In this document: positions 1 to 8,119 of the stretch, piece by piece
Numbering within the stretch: the stretch's first letter is position 1
Layout of the letters: the number at the start of each line of letters is the position of its first letter
Assembly: GCF_902499125.1 (NCBI RefSeq)
Contig: NZ_CABVPX010000038.1
Span: forward strand, 19,560 to 83,559
Reading direction: 5' to 3'
From: Burkholderia arboris
GTDB taxonomy: Bacteria; Pseudomonadota; Gammaproteobacteria; Burkholderiales; Burkholderiaceae
DNA length: 64,000 bases
Made by a program: the position numbers and the translations under genes
The notes under the pieces: model-generated
Databases searched by the model: none
Seen by the model: the letters and a program-made list of their open reading frames with translations, nothing else
What the model was told of the DNA's origin: nothing

Positions 1-1
1 C

Positions 2-226
2 GACGTGACGGGCGAACCGCTGATCCAGCGCGACGACGACAAGGAAGAAACCGTCAAGAAGCGTCTCGAAGTGTACGAAGCGCAGACCAAGCCGCTGATC
101 ACGTACTACGGCGACTGGGCGCAGCGCGGTGAAGAAAACGGCCTGAAGGCACCGCAGTATCGCAAGATCTCGGGCCTCGGCGCCGTCGAGGAAATCCGCG
201 AGCGCGCGTTTGACGCACTGAAGTAA
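2..226 (+). CDS. adk: Adenylate kinase, C-terminal part (gene cut by window edge)
   Basis: These are the last 74 residues of adenylate kinase, which interconverts ATP plus AMP with two ADP in the cytosol. The visible part starts DVTGEPLIQRDDD, which contains the conserved QRxDD stretch of the LID/core border. It ends in the usual C-terminal helix (GAVEEIRERAFDALK). The reading frame is open to the left edge, so the start codon and the P-loop lie outside the window. A strong terminator follows the TAA. The identification is secure from the conserved tail. Confidence 0.93.
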   Translation, partial: DVTGEPLIQRDDDKEETVKKRLEVYEAQTKPLITYYGDWAQRGEENGLKAPQYRKISGLGAVEEIRERAFDALK

Positions 227-246
227 GCAGCGCGTCGCGCACCCGC

Positions 247-275
247 AAGCCGCCCTTTCCGGGCGGCTTTTTTTT
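247..275 (+). terminator. Intrinsic terminator of adk
   Basis: A 7-bp G+C stem (GCCGCCC / GGGCGGC, extended by AA/TT) with a 5-nt loop is followed by a run of eight T. It lies 20 bases after the adk stop codon and separates adk from the repeat array. Confidence 0.9.
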
Positions 276-410
276 GCGCGGACGGGATGCGCACGACCAC
301 ACCGGTGTCGCCGCCGCGCGATGGCACCCCGTACAATCGGTCGAGCGCGTGCCCCGCCCTCGCGGCGCACCGGCTTTTCAGCCGATGGGGCAACATCGGA
401 CGGAACAACC

Positions 411-650
411 GCTTTGCATGGGACCTCCCTAAACGCTGAAGCACCAAGGGCAGTCGACGCTTTGCATGGGACCTCCCTAGGCGCTGAAGCGCCAAGGGCA
501 GTCGACGCTTTGCATGGGACCTCCCTAGGCGCTGAAGCACCAAGGGCGGTCGACGCTTTGCATGGGACCTCCCTAGGCGCTGAAGCGCCAAGGGCGGTCG
601 ACGCTTTGCATGGGACCTCCCTAGGCGCTGAAGCGCCAAGGGCGGTCGAC
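411..650. repeat. Five tandem 48-bp repeats, each an imperfect hairpin
   Basis: Five head-to-tail copies of exactly 48 bp begin at 411, 459, 507, 555 and 603, and end 13 bases before the SDR gene. Unit positions 12-45 fold into a 34-nt stem-loop. It has 4 bp (GACC/GGTC), a 1x1 mismatch, 4 bp (CCCT/AGGG), an A.A mismatch, 5 bp (GGCGC/GCGCC) and a TGAA loop. The 14-nt linkers are invariant. Copies differ at only four unit positions (22, 23, 33, 42), all A/G on the + strand and all in the stem. The two copies nearest the gene are perfect and the outermost is the most diverged. There are no unique spacers, so this is not CRISPR. The function is unknown: it may be a REP-like palindrome array, a 5' leader of the SDR gene, or a leftward RNA. 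Confidence 0.95.
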
Positions 651-663
651 ACCGGAGAAAGTC

Positions 664-1422
664 ATGGACATTCGCGGCAACGTCTTTCTGATCACCGGCG
701 GTGCATCGGGCCTCGGCGCCGGCACCGCGCGGATGCTCGCGCAGGCCGGCGGCACGGTCGTGCTCGCCGACCTGAACGAAGCGGCGGGCACCGCGCTCGC
801 AACCGAGCTGGGCGGCGTATTCGTCCGCTGCGACGTGTCGAGCGAGGCCGACGCGCAAGCAGCCGTCGACGCGGCAACGCACGCGGGCACGCTGCGCGGC
901 CTCGTGAACTGCGCAGGCATCGCGCCGGCCGCGAAAACCGTCGGCAAGGACGGCGCGCATCCGCTCGACGTGTTCGCGAAGACGATCAACGTGAACCTGA
1001 TCGGCACGTTCAACATGATCCGGCTCGCGGCCGCCGCAATGGCCGCGACCGCGCCGACCGCGGAAGGCGAGCGCGGCGTGATCGTCAGCACCGCGTCGGT
1101 CGCCGCCTTCGACGGCCAGATCGGCCAGGCCGCCTATGCGGCGTCGAAGGCCGGCGTCGCGGGCATGACGCTGCCGATCGCGCGCGACCTGTCGCGCAGC
1201 GGCATCCGCGTGATGACGATCGCGCCCGGCCTGTTCGAGACGCCAATGCTGCTCGGCATGCCGCAGGACGTGCAGGACGCGCTCGGCGCGATGGTGCCGT
1301 TCCCGCCGCGGCTCGGCAAGCCGGCCGAATATGCGATGCTGGTGCGCCAGATCGTCGAGAATCCCATGCTCAACGGCGAAGTGATCCGCCTCGACGGCGC
1401 GATCCGGATGCAGCCGAAGTAA
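664..1422 (+). CDS. Short-chain dehydrogenase, 3-hydroxyacyl-CoA dehydrogenase type 2-like
   Basis: This 252-residue classical SDR has the NAD-binding TGGASGLG at 11-18, NCAG at 82-85 and the catalytic set S145, Y158 (YAASK) and K162. The overall pattern (PFPPRLGKPAEYAMLVRQIVENPMLNGEVIRLDGAIRM at the C-terminus, described here only as a family hallmark) resembles HSD17B10-type enzymes. Those oxidise 3-hydroxyacyl-CoA or 2-methyl-3-hydroxybutyryl-CoA in fatty acid and isoleucine breakdown. The ATG is preceded by GGAGA at a good distance. The gene stands alone between the repeat array and its own terminator. The substrate is inferred from family only. Confidence 0.85.
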   Translation: MDIRGNVFLITGGASGLGAGTARMLAQAGGTVVLADLNEAAGTALATELGGVFVRCDVSSEADAQAAVDAATHAGTLRGLVNCAGIAPAAKTVGKDGAHPLDVFAKTINVNLIGTFNMIRLAAAAMAATAPTAEGERGVIVSTASVAAFDGQIGQAAYAASKAGVAGMTLPIARDLSRSGIRVMTIAPGLFETPMLLGMPQDVQDALGAMVPFPPRLGKPAEYAMLVRQIVENPMLNGEVIRLDGAIRMQPK

Positions 1423-1432
1423 GCACCCAAGC

Positions 1433-1459
1433 AAAACGCCCGCGATGCAGGCGTTTTTT
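1433..1459 (+). terminator. Terminator after the SDR gene
   Basis: The stem AAAACGCC / GGCGTTTT has a 9-nt loop and runs into six T, 10 bases after the stop codon. The A-rich 5' arm means it can also act on the convergent gene that ends at 1488. Confidence 0.85.
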
Positions 1460-1487
1460 CCGGTTCCGGCAACGGCTCGATCGCGGC

Positions 1488-2330
1488 TCAGTCCTCGCCG
1501 TCGCGCTGCATCCGCTGCCGCAATTCGCTCACCTGCGACTCGACGACGGTCGCGTCGTCCGCTTCCGGCCGCTCGCCGAGATACTGCTCGAGATCCTCGA
1601 GCGCGGGGCGCAGGTAATCGAGCCGCGCATACGCGAAGCCGCGGTCGCGCACCTCGTCGAGCTGCTCGGGCAACAGGATCACGAGCCGCTGCTGCACCGC
1701 GAGCAGCCGCTGCCAGCGTTCCGTCTGCAGATAGATCGTCTTCAGGTTGCGCAGCATCCGCGCGATGATCTCGCGGCTCGTCGCCGGTTGCAGCAGCGCG
1801 CGCAACGCGCTGTCGACCGCACCGGCCGCACGCGCGACGTACGGCTCGAGCATCTCGACCATCTCGGCTTCGGACAGCGAATGGCCATTGGTCGGATCGA
1901 TGATCAGATCGCCGTCCGGCAGCGTCACGCGCAGCAGGAAATGGCCGGGGAACGATACGCCGCGCGCCGGCACGCCGACCTGCTCGGCGAGCTCCAGATA
2001 CAGCACCGACAGCGAGATCGGAATCCCGCGCCGCCGTTTCAGCACGGCGTTCAGGTGGCTGTTATCGGGGTCGTAGTAATCGTTGTGATTGCACGCGAAG
2101 CCGAGCTCGCGGAAAAAGAAATCGTTCAGCGCGGCGACGCGGCCTTTCAGGTCCGCATCGTCAGTGAAGCGCCGGCGCAGCCGCGCCGCCAGCATGTCGA
2201 GTTCGGCCAGCGTGCCCTGCAGGTCGAGGTCGGGATACGCGTCCTGCGCCAGCGACAGCGCGGCCTCCGTGACGGGCAGGCTGTCGTCGTCCGCCACGAG
2301 CGTGCTGAAGTAGTCGAGGACGCGGGTCAT
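1488..2330 (-). CDS. SirB1/transglutaminase-like protein with C-terminal TPR region
   Basis: This 280-residue protein belongs to the SirB1 (YchA) family. The N-terminal half carries the transglutaminase-like core, including CNHNDYYDPDNSHLNAVL and GIPISLSVLYLELA, then FPGHFLLRV and a DPTNG box. The C-terminal about 90 residues are helical and TPR-like (LQTERWQRLLAVQQRL). The catalytic role of this family is not known. The gene starts 8 bases after the murJ stop codon and reads the same way, so the two are probably co-transcribed. An upstream GTG overlapping the murJ end (2342) is an alternative start. Family assignment is firm, function is not. Confidence 0.85.
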   Translation of the reverse strand: MTRVLDYFSTLVADDDSLPVTEAALSLAQDAYPDLDLQGTLAELDMLAARLRRRFTDDADLKGRVAALNDFFFRELGFACNHNDYYDPDNSHLNAVLKRRRGIPISLSVLYLELAEQVGVPARGVSFPGHFLLRVTLPDGDLIIDPTNGHSLSEAEMVEMLEPYVARAAGAVDSALRALLQPATSREIIARMLRNLKTIYLQTERWQRLLAVQQRLVILLPEQLDEVRDRGFAYARLDYLRPALEDLEQYLGERPEADDATVVESQVSELRQRMQRDGED

Positions 2331-2338
2331 TGCGGTCG

Positions 2339-3889
2339 TCACTTGGCGCGCCTTCTGAAGTAAGCGTATTTGAAGCCCATCACCCACAACATACCGAAAT
2401 ATAGTGCAGCGAACAGCACGAGGCACGCGGCCATCAGCGCAATGCGGTCGAGCGGCTGCGCGCGCATCCCGGTCCAGTCGAAGCTGATCGAGCACCAGTG
2501 CATCAGGCCCGCGAGCACGAGCGTCGCGCCGACGAGCTGCACGAAGAAGCGCAGCCAGCCCGGCGACGGCTGGTAGATGCCGCGCTTGCGCAGCCCGATG
2601 AACAGCAGCAGCGAGTTCAGGCACGCGCCGACGCCGATGCTCAGCGTGAGGCCCGCATGGCCGATCAGCGGCACGAACACGTAGTTCGAGATCTGCGTGA
2701 CGATCAGCACGCCGATCGCGATCTTCACGGGCGTCTTGATGTCCTGCTTCGCATAGAAGCCAGGCGCGAGGATCTTGATCAGGATGATGCCGACGAGGCC
2801 GATCCCGTAGGTGGCGAGCGCCCGCGCGACCATCGTGACGGTATGCGCGTCGAACTTGCCGTAGTTGAACAGCGTCGCGGTGAGCGGCGTCGCGAAGAAG
2901 AACAGCGCGAGCGCGCTCGGCGCCGCGAGCAGGAACGTGACGCGCAGCCCCCAGTCGAGCAGCGCCGAATACTCGTGCGAATCGGCGTCGACGTGGGCCT
3001 TCGACAGGCTCGGCAGCAGGATCGTGCCGAGCGCGACGCCGAGCAGCGCCGTCGGGAATTCCATCAGGCGGTCGGCGTAGTTGATCCACGACACGGCGCC
3101 CTGCCCGAGCCGCGACGCGATGTTGGTGTTGATGATCAGCGACAGCTGCGCGACCGACACCGCGAACGTCGCGGGCACCATCTTCGCGAGCACGCGCTTC
3201 ACGCCCGGGTGACGCAGCGCGCGCAGCGGGTTCAGGCCGATCAGCGGCACCATGTCGATCTTCTTCAGGCCCGGCAGCTGCACGAGGAACTGCAGCACGC
3301 CGCCGACGATGACGGCCCACGCGAGCGCATAGACCGGCACCTTCAGGTGCGGCGCGACGAACACGGCCGCGCCGATGAACGCGACGTTGAGCAGCACCGG
3401 CGCGAACGCGGGCAGCGAGAAGCTCTTGTACGTGTTGAGCACGCCGGACGCGAGCGTCGTCAGCGAGATGAACACGATGTACGGGAACATGATCTGCGTC
3501 ATCGTGACCGCGAGCGGGAACGCCTGGCCATCCTTGTGCAGGCCGGACGCGACCGCGAACACGACCCACGACGCGCCGGCGATCCCGGCGACCGACAGCA
3601 CGGCAAGCGCCCACGCGAGCACGGTGGACATCGCGTCGACGAGCGCCTTCGTCGCATCGTGCCCCTGCTGGTTCTTGAACTCGGCGAGGATCGGCACGAA
3701 CGCCTGCGAGAACGCGCCTTCGGCCGACAGGCGGCGCAGCAGGTTCGGAATGCGGAAGGCGACGTAGAACGCGTCGGTATATTGACTGGCACCGAACGCA
3801 CGGGCGATCAGCGTCTCGCGGGCCAGTCCGGTCACGCGCGACAGCAGCGTGAAGCCGCTGACCGTCAGCAGGGCTCGGAATAGATTCAT
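2339..3889 (-). CDS. murJ: Lipid II flippase MurJ
   Basis: This is a 516-residue integral membrane protein with about 14 hydrophobic segments. The N-terminus (MNLFRALLTVSGFTLLSRVTG, then LARETLIARAFGAS) is typical of MurJ/MviN. Arginines conserved in the flippase cavity are present in RIPNLLRRL near residue 50, followed by EGAFSQAFVP. MurJ moves lipid-linked peptidoglycan precursor across the inner membrane. The length matches the family. The ATG chosen gives the standard N-terminus; an in-frame codon 93 bases upstream would add an unusual leader. In beta-proteobacteria murJ commonly neighbours rpsT, which here is divergent. Confidence 0.95.
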   Translation of the reverse strand: MNLFRALLTVSGFTLLSRVTGLARETLIARAFGASQYTDAFYVAFRIPNLLRRLSAEGAFSQAFVPILAEFKNQQGHDATKALVDAMSTVLAWALAVLSVAGIAGASWVVFAVASGLHKDGQAFPLAVTMTQIMFPYIVFISLTTLASGVLNTYKSFSLPAFAPVLLNVAFIGAAVFVAPHLKVPVYALAWAVIVGGVLQFLVQLPGLKKIDMVPLIGLNPLRALRHPGVKRVLAKMVPATFAVSVAQLSLIINTNIASRLGQGAVSWINYADRLMEFPTALLGVALGTILLPSLSKAHVDADSHEYSALLDWGLRVTFLLAAPSALALFFFATPLTATLFNYGKFDAHTVTMVARALATYGIGLVGIILIKILAPGFYAKQDIKTPVKIAIGVLIVTQISNYVFVPLIGHAGLTLSIGVGACLNSLLLFIGLRKRGIYQPSPGWLRFFVQLVGATLVLAGLMHWCSISFDWTGMRAQPLDRIALMAACLVLFAALYFGMLWVMGFKYAYFRRRAK

Positions 3890-3989
3890 GGGGCGCTTAT
3901 TATACGGACGTTGCGCGACCCGGCCAGCGGCGTGATGCCGAAAAGCGCGCACGCCGCCGGCACTCCGTCCGGCGAATGTCACTTCGAAC

Positions 3990-4019
3990 TTGCCACTCGC
4001 TTGATTTTGTTGCTATAAT
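3990..4019 (+). promoter_or_regulatory. Sigma-70 promoter for rpsT
   Basis: A TTGCCA -35 box (3990-3995) and a perfect TATAAT -10 box (4014-4019) are separated by 18 bases in the murJ-rpsT intergenic region. The predicted transcript would have a leader of roughly 170 nt containing a CCCCTG/CAGGGG stem near 4102-4127. Long leaders are known on rpsT, where S20 can control its own translation. No gene is seen between 3890 and 4194. Confidence 0.75.
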
Positions 4020-4194
4020 CGCCGGTTTCTGGGCTCGTACATGCACGGCAACTGCCGTTTTCATGTCCCTGCCTCGGTTAAAATCACCGTTTTTTTATGC
4101 GCCCCTGGGCAATCGTTCTCAGGGGACGGATCGAAAAGCAGCGCTTGGCCGTCAGGCTCCAAGCTCTGGAAACAGGACAGGATAAGGAACCGTC

Positions 4195-4467
4195 ATGGCT
4201 AACTCCGCACAAGCACGCAAGCGCGCCCGCCAGGCCGCGAAGGCAAACTCGCACAACTCGGCGCTGCGCTCGAAATTCCGTACCGCGATCAAGTCGGTTC
4301 GCAAGGCTGTTGACGCCGGCGACCAGGCAAAGGCTGCCGAGCTGTTCAAGGCTGCCGTTAAGACGATCGACACGATCGCCGACAAGAAGATCGTTCACAA
4401 GAACAAGGCCGCTCGCAGCAAGAGCCGCCTGGCCGCAGCCGTCAAGGGTCTGCAGGCAGCAGCGTAA
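4195..4467 (+). CDS. rpsT: 30S ribosomal protein S20
   Basis: A 90-residue, very lysine- and alanine-rich helical protein starting MANSAQARKRARQAAKANSH, the S20 signature. It binds 16S rRNA early in 30S assembly. AAGGAA sits at the right distance before the ATG. It is monocistronic, between a strong promoter and a strong terminator. Its codon choice is less extremely G/C-ending than its neighbours, as expected for a highly expressed gene. Confidence 0.98.
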   Translation: MANSAQARKRARQAAKANSHNSALRSKFRTAIKSVRKAVDAGDQAKAAELFKAAVKTIDTIADKKIVHKNKAARSKSRLAAAVKGLQAAA

Positions 4468-4513
4468 ATCCGGTGCGCCCGCTCGCGCGGGCGTTCCTGT
4501 TTCCTGCGATCGC

Positions 4514-4541
4514 AAAAAAGCCCGCCTAGGCGGGCTTTTTT
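4514..4541 (+). terminator. Terminator of rpsT
   Basis: The near-perfect palindrome AAGCCCGCC / GGCGGGCTT is flanked by A6 and T6, 47 bases past the rpsT stop. The flanks make it usable from both strands, so it may also serve the convergent DUF3579 gene. Confidence 0.93.
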
Positions 4542-4615
4542 GTTGCCTGTCGCCTGCGCATCACGCGGGCGACGGGTTTTGCCGCGGCGAGCGCATGCGC
4601 CCTCGCCGGCCGGCC

Positions 4616-4936
4616 TTACTTCTTCGCGCTGTAGTCCGGCAATTCGCACGCCTCGGTGACGACGAGGTTGTTGTCCTTCGCGAAATTCAGCACGAAATCG
4701 AAAGCCATCGGTTCGATGTCGCGCAGCCGCGAATCGAGGATCACGCATTTCAGGTCGCCGAGCATCGTCGGGCGCACGTACAGCGAATACTTGAGACGCG
4801 CATTCGGCCCGCTCGCCCCCGGCCCGAAGCAGGCCATCACACCGGCCAGACGTTCCGACCAGTCGCTCGGGCGAAACTTTTTCCCGTCTTTCGTGATGCC
4901 CTGGATGAAGAATTCGGTCGGAGGGGTTTCAGCCAT
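4616..4936 (-). CDS. DUF3579 family protein
   Basis: A 106-residue cytosolic protein with no signal peptide, beginning MAETPPTEFFIQGITKDGKK. It contains RPSDWSERLAGVMACFG and a short C-terminal stretch ending PDYSAKK. I recognise the conserved DUF3579 pattern, found beside argF in many beta-proteobacteria. No biochemical function is known to me. The ATG at 4936 is preferred over an upstream in-frame codon because conservation starts there. It is divergent from argF across a 413-base gap. Confidence 0.82.
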   Translation of the reverse strand: MAETPPTEFFIQGITKDGKKFRPSDWSERLAGVMACFGPGASGPNARLKYSLYVRPTMLGDLKCVILDSRLRDIEPMAFDFVLNFAKDNNLVVTEACELPDYSAKK

Positions 4937-5349
4937 GTGGTTACCCAAGTGACGGCCCGGCGATGTCCAGGCAACGGCGCCTGGATACGCGAACACAAAG
5001 CTGGAACGGACGGCGGCACAAGCATTCCGATATCCCCAAAACGGGACGTCGATGCGCGCCGCCGGTAGACTGCACCGGATTTGTGCAGCGCACGGCTTGT
5101 GTCCGGCAGAGCGCGAAAAGCCTTGCCTGCCGGGCTGGAGAAAACTTTCGAATTATACCGCAGCGCGCCATCGCGCGTCGTCCCGACGGCCTCCTTCCCG
5201 CGCCGTCCGCCCCCTGTCGCGATCGTGCCCCGCTTCGTGCCACGGCTCGTCAAAGCACAGAAAATCCTTTATGCTGCTTTGAGTTATCCACACCCGACGG
5301 CGGCGCCGTCCGGCCTCGCTGCCGGGTGAAACCCGCCGTATTTCGCTTC
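4937..5349. other. Divergent intergenic region between DUF3579 gene and argF
   Basis: These 413 bases hold no convincing gene. An AT-richer patch at 5145-5160 contains a minus-strand TATAAT-like hexamer (5152-5157) without a clear -35 box. A second AT-richer patch lies at 5259-5290, upstream of argF. Promoters for both genes must lie here, but I cannot place them with confidence. Confidence 0.5.
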
Positions 5350-6279
5350 ATGACCGCCAAAACCATTCGTCACTACCTGCAGTTCAAGGATTTCTCGCTG
5401 GAAGACTACGAGTACGTGCTCGAACGCACGGGTATCCTGAAGCGCAAGTTCAAGAACTACGAGACCTATCACCCGCTGCACGACCGCACGCTCGCGATGA
5501 TCTTCGAGAAGAGCTCGACGCGCACGCGCCTGTCGTTCGAGGCCGGGATCTTCCAGCTCGGCGGCCACGCCGTCTTCATGAGCACGCGCGACACGCAGCT
5601 CGGCCGCGGCGAACCCGTCGAGGATTCCGCGCAGGTCATCTCGCGGATGGTCGACATCATCATGATCCGCACGTTCGAGCAGGAGGTCATCACCCGCTTC
5701 GCGGAAAACTCCCGCGTGCCGGTGATCAACGGCCTGACGAACGACTACCACCCGTGCCAGGTGCTCGCCGACATCTTCACGTACTACGAGCACCGCGGCC
5801 CGATCGCCGGCAAGACCGTCGCGTGGGTCGGCGACGCGAACAACATGCTCTACACGTGGATCGAAGCCGCGCAGATCCTCGGCTTCAAGCTGCGCCTGTC
5901 CACGCCGCCCGGCTATGCGCTCGACATGAAGCTCGTGTCGCCCGGCAGCGCGCCGTTCTACGAGGTGTTCGACGATCCGAACGAAGCCTGCAAGGGCGCC
6001 GATCTCGTCACCACCGACGTGTGGACGAGCATGGGTTTCGAGGCCGAGAACGAGGCACGCATGCAGGCGTTTGCCGACTGGTGCGTCGACGAGGAAATGA
6101 TGGGTCACGCGAACCCGGACGCGCTCTTCATGCACTGCCTGCCCGCACACCGCGGCGAGGAAGTGACGGCCGGCGTGATCGACGGCCCGCAGAGCGTCGT
6201 GTGGGACGAAGCGGAAAACCGCCTGCACGTGCAGAAGGCGCTGATGGAGTTCCTGCTGCTCGGCCGCCTCAAGCACTGA
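5350..6279 (+). CDS. argF: Ornithine carbamoyltransferase
   Basis: This 309-residue cytosolic enzyme condenses ornithine with carbamoyl phosphate to citrulline in arginine synthesis. It has the carbamoyl-phosphate loop STRTR at 56-60, the HPCQ motif and the ornithine-binding HCLP at 262-265 (MHCLPAHRGEEV). The length and the compact N-terminus are those of the beta-proteobacterial anabolic form. The ATG follows TTTCGCTTC without a strong ribosome site. A terminator follows 27 bases after the stop codon. Confidence 0.97.
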   Translation: MTAKTIRHYLQFKDFSLEDYEYVLERTGILKRKFKNYETYHPLHDRTLAMIFEKSSTRTRLSFEAGIFQLGGHAVFMSTRDTQLGRGEPVEDSAQVISRMVDIIMIRTFEQEVITRFAENSRVPVINGLTNDYHPCQVLADIFTYYEHRGPIAGKTVAWVGDANNMLYTWIEAAQILGFKLRLSTPPGYALDMKLVSPGSAPFYEVFDDPNEACKGADLVTTDVWTSMGFEAENEARMQAFADWCVDEEMMGHANPDALFMHCLPAHRGEEVTAGVIDGPQSVVWDEAENRLHVQKALMEFLLLGRLKH

Positions 6280-6306
6280 CGCGCCGGAACGCACACGCGT
6301 AAAAAA

Positions 6307-6334
6307 AGCGCCGATCGACGATCGGCGCTTTTTG
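6307..6334. terminator. Bidirectional terminator between argF and murB
   Basis: The perfect stem AGCGCCGATCG / CGATCGGCGCT has an A run before it and a T run after it, between convergent argF and murB. It should stop transcription from both sides. Confidence 0.9.
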
Positions 6335-6367
6335 TTTGGGCGCGCGGAAAACGGTGCCGTGCCCGCG

Positions 6368-7417
6368 CTACAGGCAGACCGGTTCCGCCTCCAGTTCGAC
6401 GCCGAAGTGCGCGCGCACGTCGGCCTGGATCGCCTGCGCCAGCGCGAGCACGTCGGCGCCCGTCGCGCCGCCGCGATTGACGAGCACGAGCGCCTGCCGG
6501 TCGTGCACGGCCGCCGCGCCGAGTGCGCGGCCCTTCCAGCCGCAGCGGTCGATCAGCCAGCCGGCCGCGAGCTTGACCCGCCCGTCCGGCTGCGGATACG
6601 ACACGACTTCGAGGGCGCGGGCGCGCAGCGCCTCGAACTGCGCGGCGTCGATCACCGGATTCTTGAAGAAACTGCCCGCGTTGCCGAGCACGAGCGGGTC
6701 GGGCAGCTTCGCGCGGCGAATCGCGACGACTGCGTCGAACACGTCGCGCGGCGTCGCCGCATCGGGTGCGATGCCGCGCGCGTCGAGCTCGCGCGTGACG
6801 TCCGCGTAGCCGAGCCGCGGCGTCCATTGTTTCGGCAGACGGAACGTCACCGATACGATCGCGAACCGGCCACGCCCGTCCCGCTTGAAGAAGCTGTCGC
6901 GGTAGCCGAACGCGCAGCGCGCGGCGTCGAAGCGCTCGCTGCGCCCCGTCGCCAGTTCGACCGCGACCAGCGAATCGAAATACGCCTTCATTTCGAGGCC
7001 GTATGCGCCGATGTTCTGGATCGGCGCGGCGCCGACGGTGCCTGGGATCAGCGCGAGGTTCTCGAGGCCCGGCATCCCGTGCTCGAGCGTCCATGCGACG
7101 AATGCGTGCCAGTTCTCGCCGCCGCCGGCCTCGACGTACCACGCGTCGCCGTCCTCGCGCACGACGCGGCGGCCGGCGATCTCGTCGAGCAGCACGACGC
7201 CGTCGAAATCGCGCGTGAACACGACGTTGCTGCCGCCGCCGAGCACGAGCTGCGGCAGGTTCGCGACGCGCGGGTCGCGGTGCAGCGCCTCGAACTGCGC
7301 CGCGTGCGTGACGCGCGCGGCAAAGCGCGCGCGCGCGGCGATGCCGAACGTGTTGTGCGCGGCAAGCGCATGGTCGGGAAGCAGCGACAGGGTGGAATCG
7401 TCAGGAGGCATCGGCAT
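6368..7417 (-). CDS. murB: UDP-N-acetylenolpyruvoylglucosamine reductase
   Basis: A 349-residue FAD enzyme that reduces enolpyruvyl-UDP-GlcNAc to UDP-MurNAc with NADPH, the second committed step of peptidoglycan synthesis. Visible hallmarks are HNTFGIAARA at the N-terminus, the FAD loop GGGSNVVF, IPGTVGAAPIQNIGAYG and the active-site serine region GNAGSFFKNP. The length matches type I MurB. Either of two in-frame ATGs (7417 or 7411) could start translation and neither has a strong ribosome site. It is convergent with argF and divergent from yajQ. Confidence 0.96.
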   Translation of the reverse strand: MPMPPDDSTLSLLPDHALAAHNTFGIAARARFAARVTHAAQFEALHRDPRVANLPQLVLGGGSNVVFTRDFDGVVLLDEIAGRRVVREDGDAWYVEAGGGENWHAFVAWTLEHGMPGLENLALIPGTVGAAPIQNIGAYGLEMKAYFDSLVAVELATGRSERFDAARCAFGYRDSFFKRDGRGRFAIVSVTFRLPKQWTPRLGYADVTRELDARGIAPDAATPRDVFDAVVAIRRAKLPDPLVLGNAGSFFKNPVIDAAQFEALRARALEVVSYPQPDGRVKLAAGWLIDRCGWKGRALGAAAVHDRQALVLVNRGGATGADVLALAQAIQADVRAHFGVELEAEPVCL

Positions 7418-7554
7418 TCGCGGTCACGTCGGCCCGGTCCGGCAAACGGCCGGTCTTGGGCAAACGGAGGGGCATCGGTAAAATGGCAAACAGTCCGCAA
7501 TTATAGCGAGTGCCCGCGCGCGAGCCGGGTGCCCGCATCTCAAGGGAGAATGCC

Positions 7555-8040
7555 ATGCCATCGTTCGACGTCGTTTCCGAAGCGAACATGATCGAAGTGA
7601 AGAACGCCATCGAGCAGTCGAACAAGGAAATTTCGACGCGCTTCGACTTCAAGGGCTCCGACGCGCGCGTCGAGCAGAAGGAACGCGAGCTGACGCTGTT
7701 CGCCGACGACGATTTCAAGCTCGGCCAGGTCAAGGACGTGCTGATCAGCAAGCTGGCCAAGCGCAACGTCGACGTGCGCTTCCTCGACTACGGCAAGGTC
7801 GAGAAGATCGGCGGCGACAAGGTCAAGCAGATCGTCACCGTGAAGAAGGGCGTGAGCGGCGATCTCGCGAAGAAGATCGTGCGCCTCGTGAAGGACAGCA
7901 AGATCAAGGTGCAGGCGAGCATCCAGGGCGACGCGGTGCGCGTGGCCGGCACGAAGCGCGACGACCTGCAGAACGTGATCGCGATGCTGCGCAAGGACGT
8001 GACCGACACGCCGCTCGACTTCAACAACTTCCGCGACTGA
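7555..8040 (+). CDS. YajQ family nucleotide-binding protein
   Basis: This 161-residue protein starts MPSFDVVSEANMIEVKNAIE, contains STRFDFKGSDA and ends LDFNNFRD, the full YajQ/UPF0234 pattern. It forms two ferredoxin-like domains. Relatives in Xanthomonas bind cyclic di-GMP and act with a transcription factor, and others bind nucleic acid. AAGGGA lies 7 bases before the ATG, which rules out the upstream in-frame codons. It is a single-gene unit. Confidence 0.92.
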   Translation: MPSFDVVSEANMIEVKNAIEQSNKEISTRFDFKGSDARVEQKERELTLFADDDFKLGQVKDVLISKLAKRNVDVRFLDYGKVEKIGGDKVKQIVTVKKGVSGDLAKKIVRLVKDSKIKVQASIQGDAVRVAGTKRDDLQNVIAMLRKDVTDTPLDFNNFRD

Positions 8041-8119
8041 TCGCCAGCCGATCCGTCACGTCATTCGGCCGGGCCCCGCATGCGCGGCGCGCCCGGCGCG
8101 CGGCAAGCGCCGCGCTTTC

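Noticed and set aside
411..650. CRISPR array
   Set aside because: The copies are directly adjacent with no unique spacers, and there are no cas genes in the window.
321..2363. A 680-codon open frame that translates the 48-bp repeats as a 16-residue repeat protein
   Set aside because: It runs on in the wrong frame through the SDR and SirB1-like genes, which is typical of GC-rich shadow frames. There is no ribosome site and no recognisable domain. The two synonymous-looking third-position changes in the repeats are better explained by stem pairing.
1488..3614. A 708-residue protein fusing the SirB1-like sequence to an upstream extension
   Set aside because: The extra part is an antisense-like frame inside murJ. 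The real start at 2330 follows the murJ stop codon by 8 bases.
5081..5329. Small open frames in the DUF3579-argF gap
   Set aside because: No conserved sequence, overlapping in several frames, and the region must hold two promoters.
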